Counted from the stretch's first letter, positions 10,086-19,264 are shown. The stretch is 64,000 bases of DNA from Chitinophaga filiformis (GCF_900102545.1 NZ_FNBN01000002.1:966264-1030263); one strand, 5' to 3'. The notes: generated by a model not told the origin, from the letters alone. Translations and numbers: made by a program.

Positions 10086-12485
10086 TTAGTTTATCTGGTA
10101 ATGCAAAGACATTGCGGTATTGAATCTGCCATAATAATAGTTGGCAGTGGTGTTCCTCAGGTTCTGCCGGCCATCGGCGGAAATACTCAGGCTCCAGCGT
10201 TTGAAAAGCTGTGCCGCTACTTGCTGACGGAGACCGATCTGTGTTACTACATCCTTACTATCCATATAGATGAGTGAACTGCTACAGGATAATTTCCACA
10301 GGAGGTACTGATAACCCGCCTCTGTGTTCAACATGTTATTATATACAGCAGCGTTGTTTACATCGCGACTGTATAAGGCGCTGATCATAACCATACCTGG
10401 TCCTGCCATCCATGTTTGCATGGATGTAGCATTGATGAACAGGCTCTTCACCGGGGCATCAGGCTGCATATAATTCAGCTGTTGTAATCCCAGGCTGCTG
10501 TTATTACTGAAAGATTTACCGGCTATTTTTCCATTCGCCTGGCTGATAAAGGATATCTTCCGGTTCAGGAAAGCAGTATACTTCCCGGCATCAGTGTTCT
10601 CTTTCAAGGAATTCTGCAATACGTTCATACTAAGGGTAAAGCGGCGTGTGAACCGGTAACGGGCATCCAAAGCATATTGCAAGCTTTTACGCTTATTGTC
10701 TGTGAGTGGTGATACTGCGAGATCACGGATATCCGTCCTTAAGCTGACAGCAGCCTTGTTACGCAACCAGCTGCGTTTCACCAGAAAACCATACTGTAAT
10801 GTTCCCCTGCTGGCAAATGGTGCACCCGGATTCACATATCCCAGACCTGCGTAGTTGAAGTATACCTTATGGGTCAGCCCTATTTTCTTTACATCTCCAT
10901 TATATGCCATCCCAATAGAGGCTGTAGCCCATATATCATCCAAAAACTGGCCAGCTGCGGATTTAGAAACAGCTGCTGCGTCCTGACCTCCACTACCAAA
11001 CTGGCTGGACGACTTAGAAAGTTCAAAATCCAGTGTCCCCAATTCTCCCAGACTCAATTGCTGGGAAACGGAACCTACAAATACATTTCTCCGGATCGCC
11101 GCCGTATTGAATCCATACTGCTGTTGTGATTTGGAATTGGCATTTAACACCGAAACATGGCTTTGTTTGTTACCAATATCTCCGCGACCAAGGCGCAAAA
11201 ACTGCATGCCATAACTACCGTGACCTGTAGCCGATTGTAAACCAACATCCTGCACTCCCAATTCATTACTCTTGCCAGCTGCCAGCATGATAAACTTGTT
11301 GCCTTTTAGAAAGGTCCCGGCCGCACCGGTCATAAAGAGATCAGATAAGGAACCTTTACTGGCATTAGCGCCGATACTACCTACCTTCAAATCCTTCATG
11401 TTCATCATTAGCCTTTGCAGTGGGCTCATATGCAACAGGTTCCCAGCTATGCGGGAGGTATTCTCAGGCTTTTGCAGCCATCCTTGAATGTTTCCATTTA
11501 CCCGCTGTTGGCCACCGAGCATCTGGTTCATCTCTTTCACTCCTCCCAGCTGCCTTTTCAGCGCCATCACCTTATTATAATATCCGGCAGAAGTATCCCG
11601 GTTCCGGATAAGGACGTTCCTCAACTGGGCGCTGTCCAGGTACATAAGCTGATCTGCAGACAACTTCCCTCCCACACTATCTTTACTACCTTTGATGAGT
11701 ACCAACTGATCCGCAGCATACTTTTTCATACTGCTTTTCACATCCAGGTCTTCGAGGAAATATTTTTTCAGATCATACTTCTTCTGCAACTGCTGATTGA
11801 TCTTTTCCAGGTATGCTTCACGATCAAAGGATATCTTCATAAAATGAGCATCCTGTAAGGACGTATTTGTATAGTCATATCCCGACAAAGTGGAATAGTT
11901 AAGTTGAAAGGGAATGCTACTGATAGAGAAGACATCCTGTATGGTACCTTCATTCCACCAGCCAGACATCATTGCAGTGGAGTCACTATAAGTTGACGTC
12001 CAGGAGATACCTTTCACCTTGTTCTCAGGCTTACCGGGCAATGTAAAATTCCCTGGAAGCTGCTGTTCCCTTAAAGCATAGAATCCACGTAATTTATTGT
12101 CGATATATCGTGTCTGTTTCGTGCTATCTTTCATCCCATCGAATAGCCGCTGCATTTTCGCGATAGCCGTAGCCGTATTGCCAGCCTTCATGTACTGCAC
12201 GAACTGTGCTCTGGCTCCCTGGTGCAAACCGGATAATCCCAGCCTTTCAAAAGGAAGCGCAGGTGGTGTTGTATCCAGCGAATGGAGATCCACTACCTTA
12301 CTATTAATGGCATTTACGAGCGCCGATTTTAGCACCGGTTGATTGATCAGGTTTCTTGCCGCCAGATCACCGGGTAAAGTATCCTGTAAAACCTGGGGTA
12401 TTAAGGGGTTAGCAAAAGCGACAGGCCTTAGCCATGCCAGCAGGCACACCATCACAGGCAATGCCCTTTTGTATATTTTATACAT
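10086..12485 (-). CDS. Outer-membrane protein with C-terminal beta barrel
   Basis: About 799 aa from the ATG at 12485; the longer frame would begin with TTG at 12500. The leader MYKIYKRALPVMVCLLAWL is a signal peptide. Residues about 40-380 are soluble and partly helical (QKLYDGMKD-like repeats, KKYDLKKYFLEDLDVKSSMK). From about residue 380 to the end the pattern is alternating beta strands with aromatic girdles (YGMQFLRLGRGDIGNKQSHV), closing with FNTAMSLHYQIN, which fits an outer-membrane barrel of 14-18 strands. It lies 7 bp before the TANFOR-type gene. It may be the export or anchoring channel of this operon (inference). A decayed copy of its 5' end lies at 14080-14200, supporting the MYK start. 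Confidence 0.75.
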   Translation of the reverse strand: MYKIYKRALPVMVCLLAWLRPVAFANPLIPQVLQDTLPGDLAARNLINQPVLKSALVNAINSKVVDLHSLDTTPPALPFERLGLSGLHQGARAQFVQYMKAGNTATAIAKMQRLFDGMKDSTKQTRYIDNKLRGFYALREQQLPGNFTLPGKPENKVKGISWTSTYSDSTAMMSGWWNEGTIQDVFSISSIPFQLNYSTLSGYDYTNTSLQDAHFMKISFDREAYLEKINQQLQKKYDLKKYFLEDLDVKSSMKKYAADQLVLIKGSKDSVGGKLSADQLMYLDSAQLRNVLIRNRDTSAGYYNKVMALKRQLGGVKEMNQMLGGQQRVNGNIQGWLQKPENTSRIAGNLLHMSPLQRLMMNMKDLKVGSIGANASKGSLSDLFMTGAAGTFLKGNKFIMLAAGKSNELGVQDVGLQSATGHGSYGMQFLRLGRGDIGNKQSHVSVLNANSKSQQQYGFNTAAIRRNVFVGSVSQQLSLGELGTLDFELSKSSSQFGSGGQDAAAVSKSAAGQFLDDIWATASIGMAYNGDVKKIGLTHKVYFNYAGLGYVNPGAPFASRGTLQYGFLVKRSWLRNKAAVSLRTDIRDLAVSPLTDNKRKSLQYALDARYRFTRRFTLSMNVLQNSLKENTDAGKYTAFLNRKISFISQANGKIAGKSFSNNSSLGLQQLNYMQPDAPVKSLFINATSMQTWMAGPGMVMISALYSRDVNNAAVYNNMLNTEAGYQYLLWKLSCSSSLIYMDSKDVVTQIGLRQQVAAQLFKRWSLSISADGRQNLRNTTANYYYGRFNTAMSLHYQIN

Positions 12486-12548
12486 AATGATAAAGTTCAA
12501 AACAGGTATAGAAAACGCACATAGGTATATGAGAGAATGTCTTCTCTC

Positions 12549-13256
12549 TTACTTGCTTCCGACTTTGGCTTCCAGCTCAGACAAGCGCCTTTCGCGTTCA
12601 TTCAGCAATTGCTGCCTTTCTGCTATTCTTTGTTCACGCTCCTTCAGCGCCTTCTCCTGCGCGATCAGGTATAAAGTCATTTCCTCGATCTTCTGCAACA
12701 ACTTCGCCTGGTTCTCACCCAGTTCCAGATCGTTCTCACTTATCTCTTTTGCGGAAGGAATATCAGGAAGATGTTTATGCATGGCTATATAATGCTCCAC
12801 CTGTTGCAATGAAGGCAATTGGTAAGAAGGCTCAAACACAAAATCAGACCAGTTATTAGGGGTAACCCGCACTTTTTTTGCCAGCATTTCTCCATTCACA
12901 GCCAATCTTGCTTTAGGATCAGCGGTGCCTATACCAACATTACCTGTAGCCTGCCTCACATACAACAATGTCCTACCCGAATCTGAATTATAAAACTCCC
13001 AGCCTGCACTTGCCGCAGAAGAAGTACACTCAAAACGTACTACCCCTGGATCAGCCGGAGAACCTTTCAGATAATGCGACTTAAGGGTCCGATTCAATGG
13101 ATCTGACACAAAGGCAAATCCATTCGGTCCTCTGACCGAAATTTTATTGGTCGTAGTATTACCCTGTGTAGTAACTGCCTCCAGATTGGGTATCTGAGCG
13201 TATGCCCCCGACGCTAATCCTACCAAAACAAATATGAAAAGTAACTTGCGATACAT
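12549..13256 (-). CDS. Tail-fibre-like coiled-coil surface protein, copy 2
   Basis: 235 aa with signal peptide (MYRKLLFIFVLVGLASGAYA). The central part has the Bacteroidota tail-fibre-type signature NVGIGTADPKARLAVNGEML, followed by VRVTPNNWSDFVFEPSYQLP and HKHLPDIPSAKEI. The C-terminal 80 residues form a long coiled coil (NQAKLLQKIEEMTLYLIAQE, then ERRLSELEAKV). It is a close tandem paralogue of the gene at 13277-13996, separated by only 20 bp. Proteins of this type are usually trimeric surface fibres, although the substrate is unknown. Two diverged copies side by side suggest different subunits or ligand specificities. Confidence 0.8.
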   Translation of the reverse strand: MYRKLLFIFVLVGLASGAYAQIPNLEAVTTQGNTTTNKISVRGPNGFAFVSDPLNRTLKSHYLKGSPADPGVVRFECTSSAASAGWEFYNSDSGRTLLYVRQATGNVGIGTADPKARLAVNGEMLAKKVRVTPNNWSDFVFEPSYQLPSLQQVEHYIAMHKHLPDIPSAKEISENDLELGENQAKLLQKIEEMTLYLIAQEKALKEREQRIAERQQLLNERERRLSELEAKVGSK

Positions 13257-13276
13257 AACAAATCTTTCTACCTGGC

Positions 13277-13996
13277 CTATTTATGATCAATTCTTTTCTC
13301 CAGTTCCTTCAGTCGCTCGTCCTGTACAGCGAACATCTCGTCCTGCGCCTTCATCACCTGTTCCTGAGCAGCAACTCTTTTGTTCTGCTCAATCAGGTAT
13401 AAAGTCATTTCCTCTATCTTCTGCAGCAATTTTGCCTGGTTCTGACCAAGGTCCACTCCCTGCTCACCAACTTCTTTCGCAGAAGGAATGCCCGGAAGAT
13501 GTTTATGTTCCGCAATAAAAAGCTCCAGATCCTGTAATGAAGGCAGTTCGTAGGCAGATTCGAAGACAAAGTCAGGCCAGTCATCAGGTGTTACCCTCAC
13601 TTTCTTCGCATAGATATCCCCATTCACTGCGAGCCTTGCTTTAGGATCTGTGGTGCCGATACCCACATAACCGCTGCTTTGCTTAATAAACATAATAGAC
13701 CTGGCCTGGGCGCCATTGTAGAATTCCCAGCCGCCCGTTGTTGTACTTGAAGTACAATCAAATCGCATGGTTCTTGTTTCGGTTGGTGATGGTCTGAGAT
13801 AATGCGACTTAGTAGTGTAACCTGTACTCACATCCACACCAATATTCAACCCGTCTTTGTTCCAGATACATATACTTTTGTTAGTCGAATCACCCGCGTT
13901 TGTGACTGCCTGAAGATTTGGGGTCTGGGCACGGACAGTCAACGCAAATACTCCGTATATAAAAAAAATAAACGCCGATTTACTATTCATAATCAT
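13277..13996 (-). CDS. Tail-fibre-like coiled-coil surface protein, copy 1
   Basis: About 239 aa. GTG at 13999, ATG at 13996 and ATG at 13990 are all possible starts; the last would align best with the paralogue downstream. Signal peptide, a variable N-terminal beta domain (SICIWNKDGLNIGVDVSTGY), the conserved core YVGIGTTDPKARLAVNGDIY and HKHLPGIPSAKEVG, then a coiled coil to the end (NQAKLLQKIEEMTLYLIEQN, ERLKELEKRIDHK). It is the first intact gene of the 14-kb minus-strand operon. The N-terminal third differs most from the copy at 12549-13256 while the core and coiled-coil start are nearly the same, which fits a shared trimer scaffold with different tips. Confidence 0.8.
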   Translation of the reverse strand: MIMNSKSAFIFFIYGVFALTVRAQTPNLQAVTNAGDSTNKSICIWNKDGLNIGVDVSTGYTTKSHYLRPSPTETRTMRFDCTSSTTTGGWEFYNGAQARSIMFIKQSSGYVGIGTTDPKARLAVNGDIYAKKVRVTPDDWPDFVFESAYELPSLQDLELFIAEHKHLPGIPSAKEVGEQGVDLGQNQAKLLQKIEEMTLYLIEQNKRVAAQEQVMKAQDEMFAVQDERLKELEKRIDHK

Positions 13997-14009
13997 CACT
14001 GTTATAAAA

Positions 14010-14200
14010 TCAAAAGAATTGTCTTATCAAAATATATAGTCCCAATTGTATGTTCTTTATCGTATAAGCAGCTGACATTACCGTGCCCGCAGGACAGGCC
14101 AGTACAGGCGATGTCCTTTGCACATTGTACATCAGATTGACAAAGTAAAAAGTTGCGGGAAACGCACATAGGTATATAAGAGAAACATTCTTCCTCTTGA
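14010..14200 (-). pseudogene. Decayed copy of the 5' end of the outer-membrane protein gene
   Basis: Positions about 14080-14200 align with 12431-12550, the junction between the outer-membrane protein gene and the tail-fibre gene before it. Both contain GAAAACGCAC/GGGAAACGCAC followed by ATAGGTATAT, a similar AGAG-rich stretch, and a leader that reads MYNVQRTSPVLAC here against MYKIYKRALPVMVC in the intact gene. The open frame from the ATG at 14132 stops at 14010 after 40 residues and has lost the barrel. This is best read as the scar of an earlier duplication of the tail-fibre/outer-membrane gene unit. Confidence 0.6.
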
Positions 14201-14547
14201 TTAGATATAGAGCTTCCCCATTAAATAAATGTAAATCAGCTTATAAGGTTGTAATCCAGGACCTTTAATCCTGTCGCATTTGAAGTACCCGAAAATTTAC
14301 AAGCATGCACACACTCATACAGATGCCTGGTAGTTAACAACACTTGATAGATACGAACATTATGACTTAACCCATAGGTATATACTGACTAACTTAATTG
14401 CAAAGAAATAAAATATTCCTAATATCAGGAAATTTCCAAGCAAATTATCGAGATATTTTTTTCAACATTGGTTTGATTTTCATGATGATGAGTTGTGGTG
14501 GATGATAAAGGTAGGTGAAGGGAGCGCATTGAATGTGCGTACTACTG
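14201..14547. other. AT-rich non-coding stretch upstream of the minus-strand operon
   Basis: No credible gene. It holds one copy of the 104-bp direct repeat (14347-14450). The rest is AT-rich and carries no pattern I recognise. As the region directly before the first operon gene and its decayed relic, it may contain the operon promoter. Confidence 0.6.
14347..14450. repeat. 104-bp direct repeat, copy A
   Basis: Matches copy B at 15774-15876 over almost its whole length, with shared blocks ACTTAACCCATAGGTATATA and CAAAGAAATAAAATATTCCT. It contains TTCCTAATATCAGGAA, a 16-bp inverted repeat with one mismatch. The copies bracket the two genes at 14548-15670. Each copy lies upstream of a minus-strand gene, so this may be a duplicated control region rather than a mobile-element end. 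Confidence 0.85.
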
Positions 14548-15186
14548 TCATTGCTCACTCTCCTGAGAACTGACCAAAGTAATTTTGCCATTCTTAGTAA
14601 TTACCCAACTCTTTTTGTAGACTACGTTTGCCTTTTTACCATTACTAAGTAGCTTTCCCTTCCCGTAGAGCATATCTTCTGTTTCGAACGTAGAATCACT
14701 TGTAAACCTGTTTTCGACTGTATGATCAGTCAATATCTGATCAGAATCACAAAATGTTGCTATTAATAGTTTATCAATCTCTTTCAATTTGGAACTATCC
14801 AATGTAATCAAATATCGTTCACCACATGACGACTTAATAAAATCAATATAGACAAGGAGCAAACTATCGCTATATCGATCTGCTGAAAAACCGTATACAT
14901 AGTCCTTGGTTGACAGAAATGTAGAATCAAAGTAAAAATGCTTCTCCAGCATTTCATTCGGGATCTCCTTTCTCGCTGTAATTAATGCAATAAGGTCTTT
15001 ATTCTGGAGATTACTGGAATCATCCGGTGAGTTTGACTCCTTATTGACTATTATTGAATCTTCACTCTTTGATACATCTAAACTTTTAGGATTAGTCTGT
15101 TTACAAGAACAAAATATAATAATAGTAAAGATTAGGTATAGACTGTAGTTACAGAGTTCTCTAAGTGATAGCAATTTTGTAATCAT
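14548..15186 (-). CDS. Predicted lipoprotein of unknown function
   Basis: 212 aa. The N terminus has a hydrophobic stretch (LYLIFTIIIFCSCKQ) with a lipobox ending at Cys, followed by a Ser/Asp-rich linker (KSEDSIIVNKESNSPDDSSN) and a soluble domain containing ENRFTSDSTFETEDMLYGKG. I do not recognise the family. The base composition is clearly more AT-rich than the neighbouring operon. It follows the 149-aa gene by 34 bp and is probably co-transcribed with it. The pair sits between two copies of a 104-bp repeat, which suggests a cassette gained or duplicated as a unit. Confidence 0.7.
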   Translation of the reverse strand: MITKLLSLRELCNYSLYLIFTIIIFCSCKQTNPKSLDVSKSEDSIIVNKESNSPDDSSNLQNKDLIALITARKEIPNEMLEKHFYFDSTFLSTKDYVYGFSADRYSDSLLLVYIDFIKSSCGERYLITLDSSKLKEIDKLLIATFCDSDQILTDHTVENRFTSDSTFETEDMLYGKGKLLSNGKKANVVYKKSWVITKNGKITLVSSQESEQ

Positions 15187-15220
15187 GTCACCATTTTTTT
15201 GGTTTTAGGGATCGGAACTT

Positions 15221-15670
15221 TTAATTTATGATAACAAGTACGGCATCCAAAACATATCCCTCAAGATCTTCGGCCAGGTATTCTTCATATTCCCTGCATT
15301 TATGAAAGCAAATTGTGCAGGTTTCGCCATCGTATGAAAGAATCACATTAAATCTTCCCTCATTTAATTTCGTCAGCTTTTCTGCTAAATGCTTAGCATA
15401 TGATATTCCACAATCAAATATTTTGTCTGGATCGTCTTCATCCAAATAGTCTCCTATGTGTATTTTATTATAAAAACATTCATTTCCAGTTGAATTTATG
15501 AAATCGCTTGAATATCGAATATCTTTTATCAACGACTCATAGAAATAGCAATTATCAAAAAAAACTATTCGTTGATCTAAAAGGGAGGCTGGCAACTCGC
15601 ATTCGTTTTCTCGTTCCAGGTGATAGTTTCCGCCAAATTCAGCAAACTTTCTATTAAATCTATACTGCAT
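15221..15670 (-). CDS. Acidic small protein, immunity-protein-like
   Basis: 149 aa, no signal peptide, strongly acidic (DYLDEDDPDKIFDCG, EEYLAEDLEGYV), with several Cys and aromatic residues (VILSYDGETCTICFHKCREY). Size, acidity and position beside a polymorphic-toxin-like surface operon resemble cytosolic immunity proteins, but no named Imm family is recognised and no cognate toxin is visible in the window. It would be the first gene of a two-gene unit whose upstream region carries copy B of the 104-bp repeat. AT-rich like its partner, consistent with horizontal gain. Confidence 0.65.
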   Translation of the reverse strand: MQYRFNRKFAEFGGNYHLERENECELPASLLDQRIVFFDNCYFYESLIKDIRYSSDFINSTGNECFYNKIHIGDYLDEDDPDKIFDCGISYAKHLAEKLTKLNEGRFNVILSYDGETCTICFHKCREYEEYLAEDLEGYVLDAVLVIIN

Positions 15671-16027
15671 TTAATTATCGAATTGAGTTCTTTCTCCCGC
15701 AAAAAAATATACTGTAATTTTCATAATTGTATTTCAGAATTTATGCAGACAATAGGGCGTTTAACAGCGTCTCATAGATCCGAATATTATAACTTAACCC
15801 ATAGGTATATACTCACTCTGTCAACACAAAGAAATAAAATATTCCTAATATTAGGAAACCTGCAAACAAATTGTCAGGGCATTCACTTACTTCCATAACG
15901 CCATCTGACTCCCCTCCCCTTACTCATTCAAATAACATTTCCTTTACGCAAACTTAATACTCCGCTAAAACTCCCATAATATTCGCTTCCAACCTTTGCA
16001 GCTTTACATTCACCCAAATCCATTAAA
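15671..16027. other. Intergenic region between divergent genes
   Basis: 357 bp without a credible gene. It separates the minus-strand immunity-like gene from the plus-strand TonB-dependent receptor and holds direct-repeat copy B (15774-15876). A promoter-like AACCTTTG at 15991-15998 lies 30 bp before the receptor start and partly matches the Bacteroidota TAnnTTTG box. Confidence 0.6.
15774..15876. repeat. 104-bp direct repeat, copy B
   Basis: Partner of copy A at 14347-14450. The internal TTCCTAATATTAGGAA (15840-15855) is a perfect 16-bp palindrome, a plausible dimeric regulator site. The repeat ends about 105 bp before the start of the immunity-like gene. Confidence 0.85.
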
Positions 16028-19000
16028 ATGTCAAATTGTCCAAAGCGGATGTTCGTCACCTTTATTCTGTGCTTAGCATCTATTTTCACATTTGCACAAG
16101 CCAACCTGGCCGGTATTTCCGGTAAGGTACGCGGAGCTGATGGCACTCCTCTGCCAGGAGCAATGATCCTGGTAAAGAATGAATCCACCGGCTTCCAAAC
16201 CAGGGCCGTATCAAACGACAAAGGAGAATTCCTTTTGAAAGAGCTGCCCTTAGGTACTCCTTATTCTGTTACTGTGGAAGCCATGGGAATGGTGTCTCAA
16301 AAGCAGACAGGCTATTCGTTGAACCAGGGCGATCTCCTGGCAGTATCTTTTAAAATGGAAGAAAAAACAACCGAGCTACAGGCCGTTGTTGTTACTGCAG
16401 GTTCCAACAAAAACAAAGTAGAGAACATCGGTGCAGCTACAGCTGTAACGGCAAAGGACATTGCGAAACTGCCGGTGAACGGACGTAACTTTACTTCATT
16501 GATGGACCTCTCTCCTTTGAGCAGTGGAACAAACCTTTCCGGCCAGCTGGCTTCTGCTACTAACTTTACCATTGATGGTATGGCAGCAAGAGGTACTATC
16601 TCCGGCGGACAACCAACCGGCGCCTATTCCATCTCCATGGAGGCTGTAAGGGAATTCCAGGTAGTGACTAACCAATATGATGTTACCTATGGTAACGCAG
16701 GTGGAGGTACTGTGAGCACTGTAACGAAATCGGGTACTAATACCCTGACAGGAAGTGCCTTTACATTCCTCAGAACCGATTGGCTGTCCAGTAAATATGG
16801 ACTTAACGGACAGAAACGTAACCAGCCTTTCTCAACTTATCAATACGGGTTCTCTATCGGCGGACCAATCATCAAAGACAAAGCCCATTTCTTCCTTGCA
16901 TGGGATCACCAGGAAGACTCCCGCCCATTGAGTATCGCTTATATTCAGTCGCCCGATGATGAAAAAAGATACAATGTAACACAGGCAACACTGGATCAAT
17001 TCCTGACTATCGCCAGAAATAAATATGGCGTAGCCAACACTCCGCAGTTCGGTCAGTTTGACAAAAAGAAAAATACACATGCCGTCTTCGGAAGAATAGA
17101 CTGGCAGCTGAATGCAAAGAACCTGTTGACCATCAGGGATAACTTCATCTATGACATGGATAACCAGTCTGACGGAGACAATACTTCTATCAATATCTAT
17201 GAAGTATACAGCAGCCGTAAAAGCATCAACAACAGTATTATGGCATCCTTGCGTACTTCTATCAGTCCTCGTGTAACAAACGAATTAAAACTACAGCATT
17301 ACTGGGAGTACAATAAGCTGTTTGCCAACTCACAGTTGCCGGCTGATAATATCCCGAGAGCGATCGTACAGAATGTGAAATCTTCCACTACTGAAGGTTC
17401 TTCACTCACCACTGCAATACAATTGGGCGGACAACGTTATGGCGGCGACTACTTTAATAACCACCAGGTACAACTGATAGATAACCTCTACTGGAACGTT
17501 GGAAAATCACACTTTACCTTTGGTGGAGGTGTTACATTTACCAATCAGAATTCCATATATGGTAGCGAGACCAACGGACGTTTTTACTTCACCGGTCTTA
17601 CTAACTTCGACAACCTGACTCCTTACCGTTATGCGCGGGATGTGTATTTAACCGATGATCACAACATCAAATTCAATATACTTGTTCCTAATGTATACGC
17701 ACAGGTACAAACAACTGTAGCACCGGGACTCGACATCACCGGCGGTGTACGTGTAGATTATACGGCTTACCTTGACAGAGCGAATTACAATGAAACTGTA
17801 GACAGAACACTTGGTCTGAATACTTCTAATAAGCTGAGAACATTACAGGTACAGCCACGCGTTCAGGCAACCTGGGACATCGGACAGAACAAACGCGATA
17901 TCATCCGCGTCGGCGCAGGTATCCTGGGTTCTGCACTCAACCCGTATTCTATGATCAACAATATGCTGTTCGATGGTTCACATATTGTTGGCGTGGACCT
18001 GACAGGAAGCCAGGCACCTACACCTGATTTCGTTTCTTACAGGAAAAACCCAGCTACCGCTCCGGGTATGGACCTGATAAAGGATCCGAATATTCCGAAG
18101 CTGGCCACCATTAACATGAATGGAAAGAATGCTAAAGTACCAACTGTTTATAAAGCCAATGCATCTTATTCCCACTTCTTTACAGAGAACTTCAGGGTAA
18201 GCATCAACGGCTATCTGACACTGGGACGGAATAACTATACATATGTTGACCGCAACATGGTGGATCAGCCTTATTTCCGCATTGCCCAGGAAGATAATCG
18301 TGGTGTATATGTTCCTGCAAATACTATCACTACTTCCAATGGTGCTGCCGACTGGACAAAGAGCCGTAAGACCACAGAGGTAGGACGCGTACTGGAATTA
18401 CAAAGCACCGGAAAAGTGAATCAGATGGCGTTTGTACTGGATGGTGCATACCGTTACTTCAGAGACGGAGAAATTGCATTCTCTTACACATGGAACAGCA
18501 CTAAAGACAATACCTCTTACAACGGTAACGTAGCAAATACAGCCACACTGGTACAGTACATAAAAGATGATCCGCGCGACCTGAGTAAGATGTCTTATTC
18601 TGATAACCAGTTCAGGAACAAGGTAGTTGTTTACGGTACTGCTCCTACGTTCTGGGGTATCAGCGTAGGTGTTCGTTTCTCTGGTATCGGAGGCACCCGT
18701 TATTCACTGACTGTTAATGGTAATGTGAACGGCGACTTCGTTGCGAGCAACGACCTGGCTTATATCTATGATCCTAAAGCAGCGAGCACTCCTCAGTACA
18801 TAAAAGATGGTATTACTGCTTTGCTGAATAATCCGAAAGTAGAAGAAAGCACCAAGAAATATATCACCAATAGCTTCGGAAAAATAGCTGAAAGGAATGG
18901 TGGTGAAAATCCATTCTATGGCGTATTCGACATCAGGGTGAGCAAGAAGGTAAAGACGTTTAAGAAACAGTTCGTAGAAATATCTGCAGATATGTTCAAC

Positions 19001-19186
19001 GTTGCGAATTCATTGAATAAGTCATGGGGTGTGAATCATAACGTAGGTACAACAAGCCTGTACACCATCAACGGTTTTGATCCGAATACCAATACTTACA
19101 ACTATGCGGTGAATACCAATGCAGGGGTTTCCGCATTAAGCGGCAATCCTTTCCAGGTACAGATCGGGTTAAGGTATGGATTTTGA
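16028..19186 (+). CDS. TonB-dependent receptor, Oar-like
   Basis: 1052 aa outer-membrane receptor. Signal peptide at residues about 8-24 (MFVTFILCLASIFTFAQA). Residues 28-110 are a carboxypeptidase-regulatory-like/CnaB domain (ISGKVRGADGTPLPGAMILV). A plug domain follows (VNGRNFTSLMDLSPLSSG, then FQVVTNQYDVTYGNAGGG), and the rest is a large barrel ending in the aromatic NPFQVQIGLRYGF. The plug-barrel pattern NAGGGTVSTVTKSGTNTLTG is typical of Oar-like receptors. There is no SusD partner next to it, so it is not a standard SusCD pair. The substrate cannot be told from sequence. An ATG at 16049 is an alternative start. Confidence 0.93.
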   Translation: MSNCPKRMFVTFILCLASIFTFAQANLAGISGKVRGADGTPLPGAMILVKNESTGFQTRAVSNDKGEFLLKELPLGTPYSVTVEAMGMVSQKQTGYSLNQGDLLAVSFKMEEKTTELQAVVVTAGSNKNKVENIGAATAVTAKDIAKLPVNGRNFTSLMDLSPLSSGTNLSGQLASATNFTIDGMAARGTISGGQPTGAYSISMEAVREFQVVTNQYDVTYGNAGGGTVSTVTKSGTNTLTGSAFTFLRTDWLSSKYGLNGQKRNQPFSTYQYGFSIGGPIIKDKAHFFLAWDHQEDSRPLSIAYIQSPDDEKRYNVTQATLDQFLTIARNKYGVANTPQFGQFDKKKNTHAVFGRIDWQLNAKNLLTIRDNFIYDMDNQSDGDNTSINIYEVYSSRKSINNSIMASLRTSISPRVTNELKLQHYWEYNKLFANSQLPADNIPRAIVQNVKSSTTEGSSLTTAIQLGGQRYGGDYFNNHQVQLIDNLYWNVGKSHFTFGGGVTFTNQNSIYGSETNGRFYFTGLTNFDNLTPYRYARDVYLTDDHNIKFNILVPNVYAQVQTTVAPGLDITGGVRVDYTAYLDRANYNETVDRTLGLNTSNKLRTLQVQPRVQATWDIGQNKRDIIRVGAGILGSALNPYSMINNMLFDGSHIVGVDLTGSQAPTPDFVSYRKNPATAPGMDLIKDPNIPKLATINMNGKNAKVPTVYKANASYSHFFTENFRVSINGYLTLGRNNYTYVDRNMVDQPYFRIAQEDNRGVYVPANTITTSNGAADWTKSRKTTEVGRVLELQSTGKVNQMAFVLDGAYRYFRDGEIAFSYTWNSTKDNTSYNGNVANTATLVQYIKDDPRDLSKMSYSDNQFRNKVVVYGTAPTFWGISVGVRFSGIGGTRYSLTVNGNVNGDFVASNDLAYIYDPKAASTPQYIKDGITALLNNPKVEESTKKYITNSFGKIAERNGGENPFYGVFDIRVSKKVKTFKKQFVEISADMFNVANSLNKSWGVNHNVGTTSLYTINGFDPNTNTYNYAVNTNAGVSALSGNPFQVQIGLRYGF

Positions 19187-19212
19187 TTTCAAAAAGAATA
19201 TAGCAATAAAAG

Positions 19213-19240
19213 ACGGCCTTGCTTGAGCGGGCCGTTTTTT
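19213..19240 (+). terminator. Rho-independent terminator of the TonB-dependent receptor
   Basis: A GC-rich stem (ACGGCC pairing with GGCCGT) followed by a run of T, 26 bp after the receptor stop codon. Confidence 0.85.
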
Positions 19241-19264
19241 ATTGCTTGTTTTTGCCGTCTAATT

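Noticed and set aside
14347..15876. Insertion-sequence ends around the two-gene cassette
   Set aside because: The repeats are direct rather than inverted, no transposase is present and no target-site duplication was seen.
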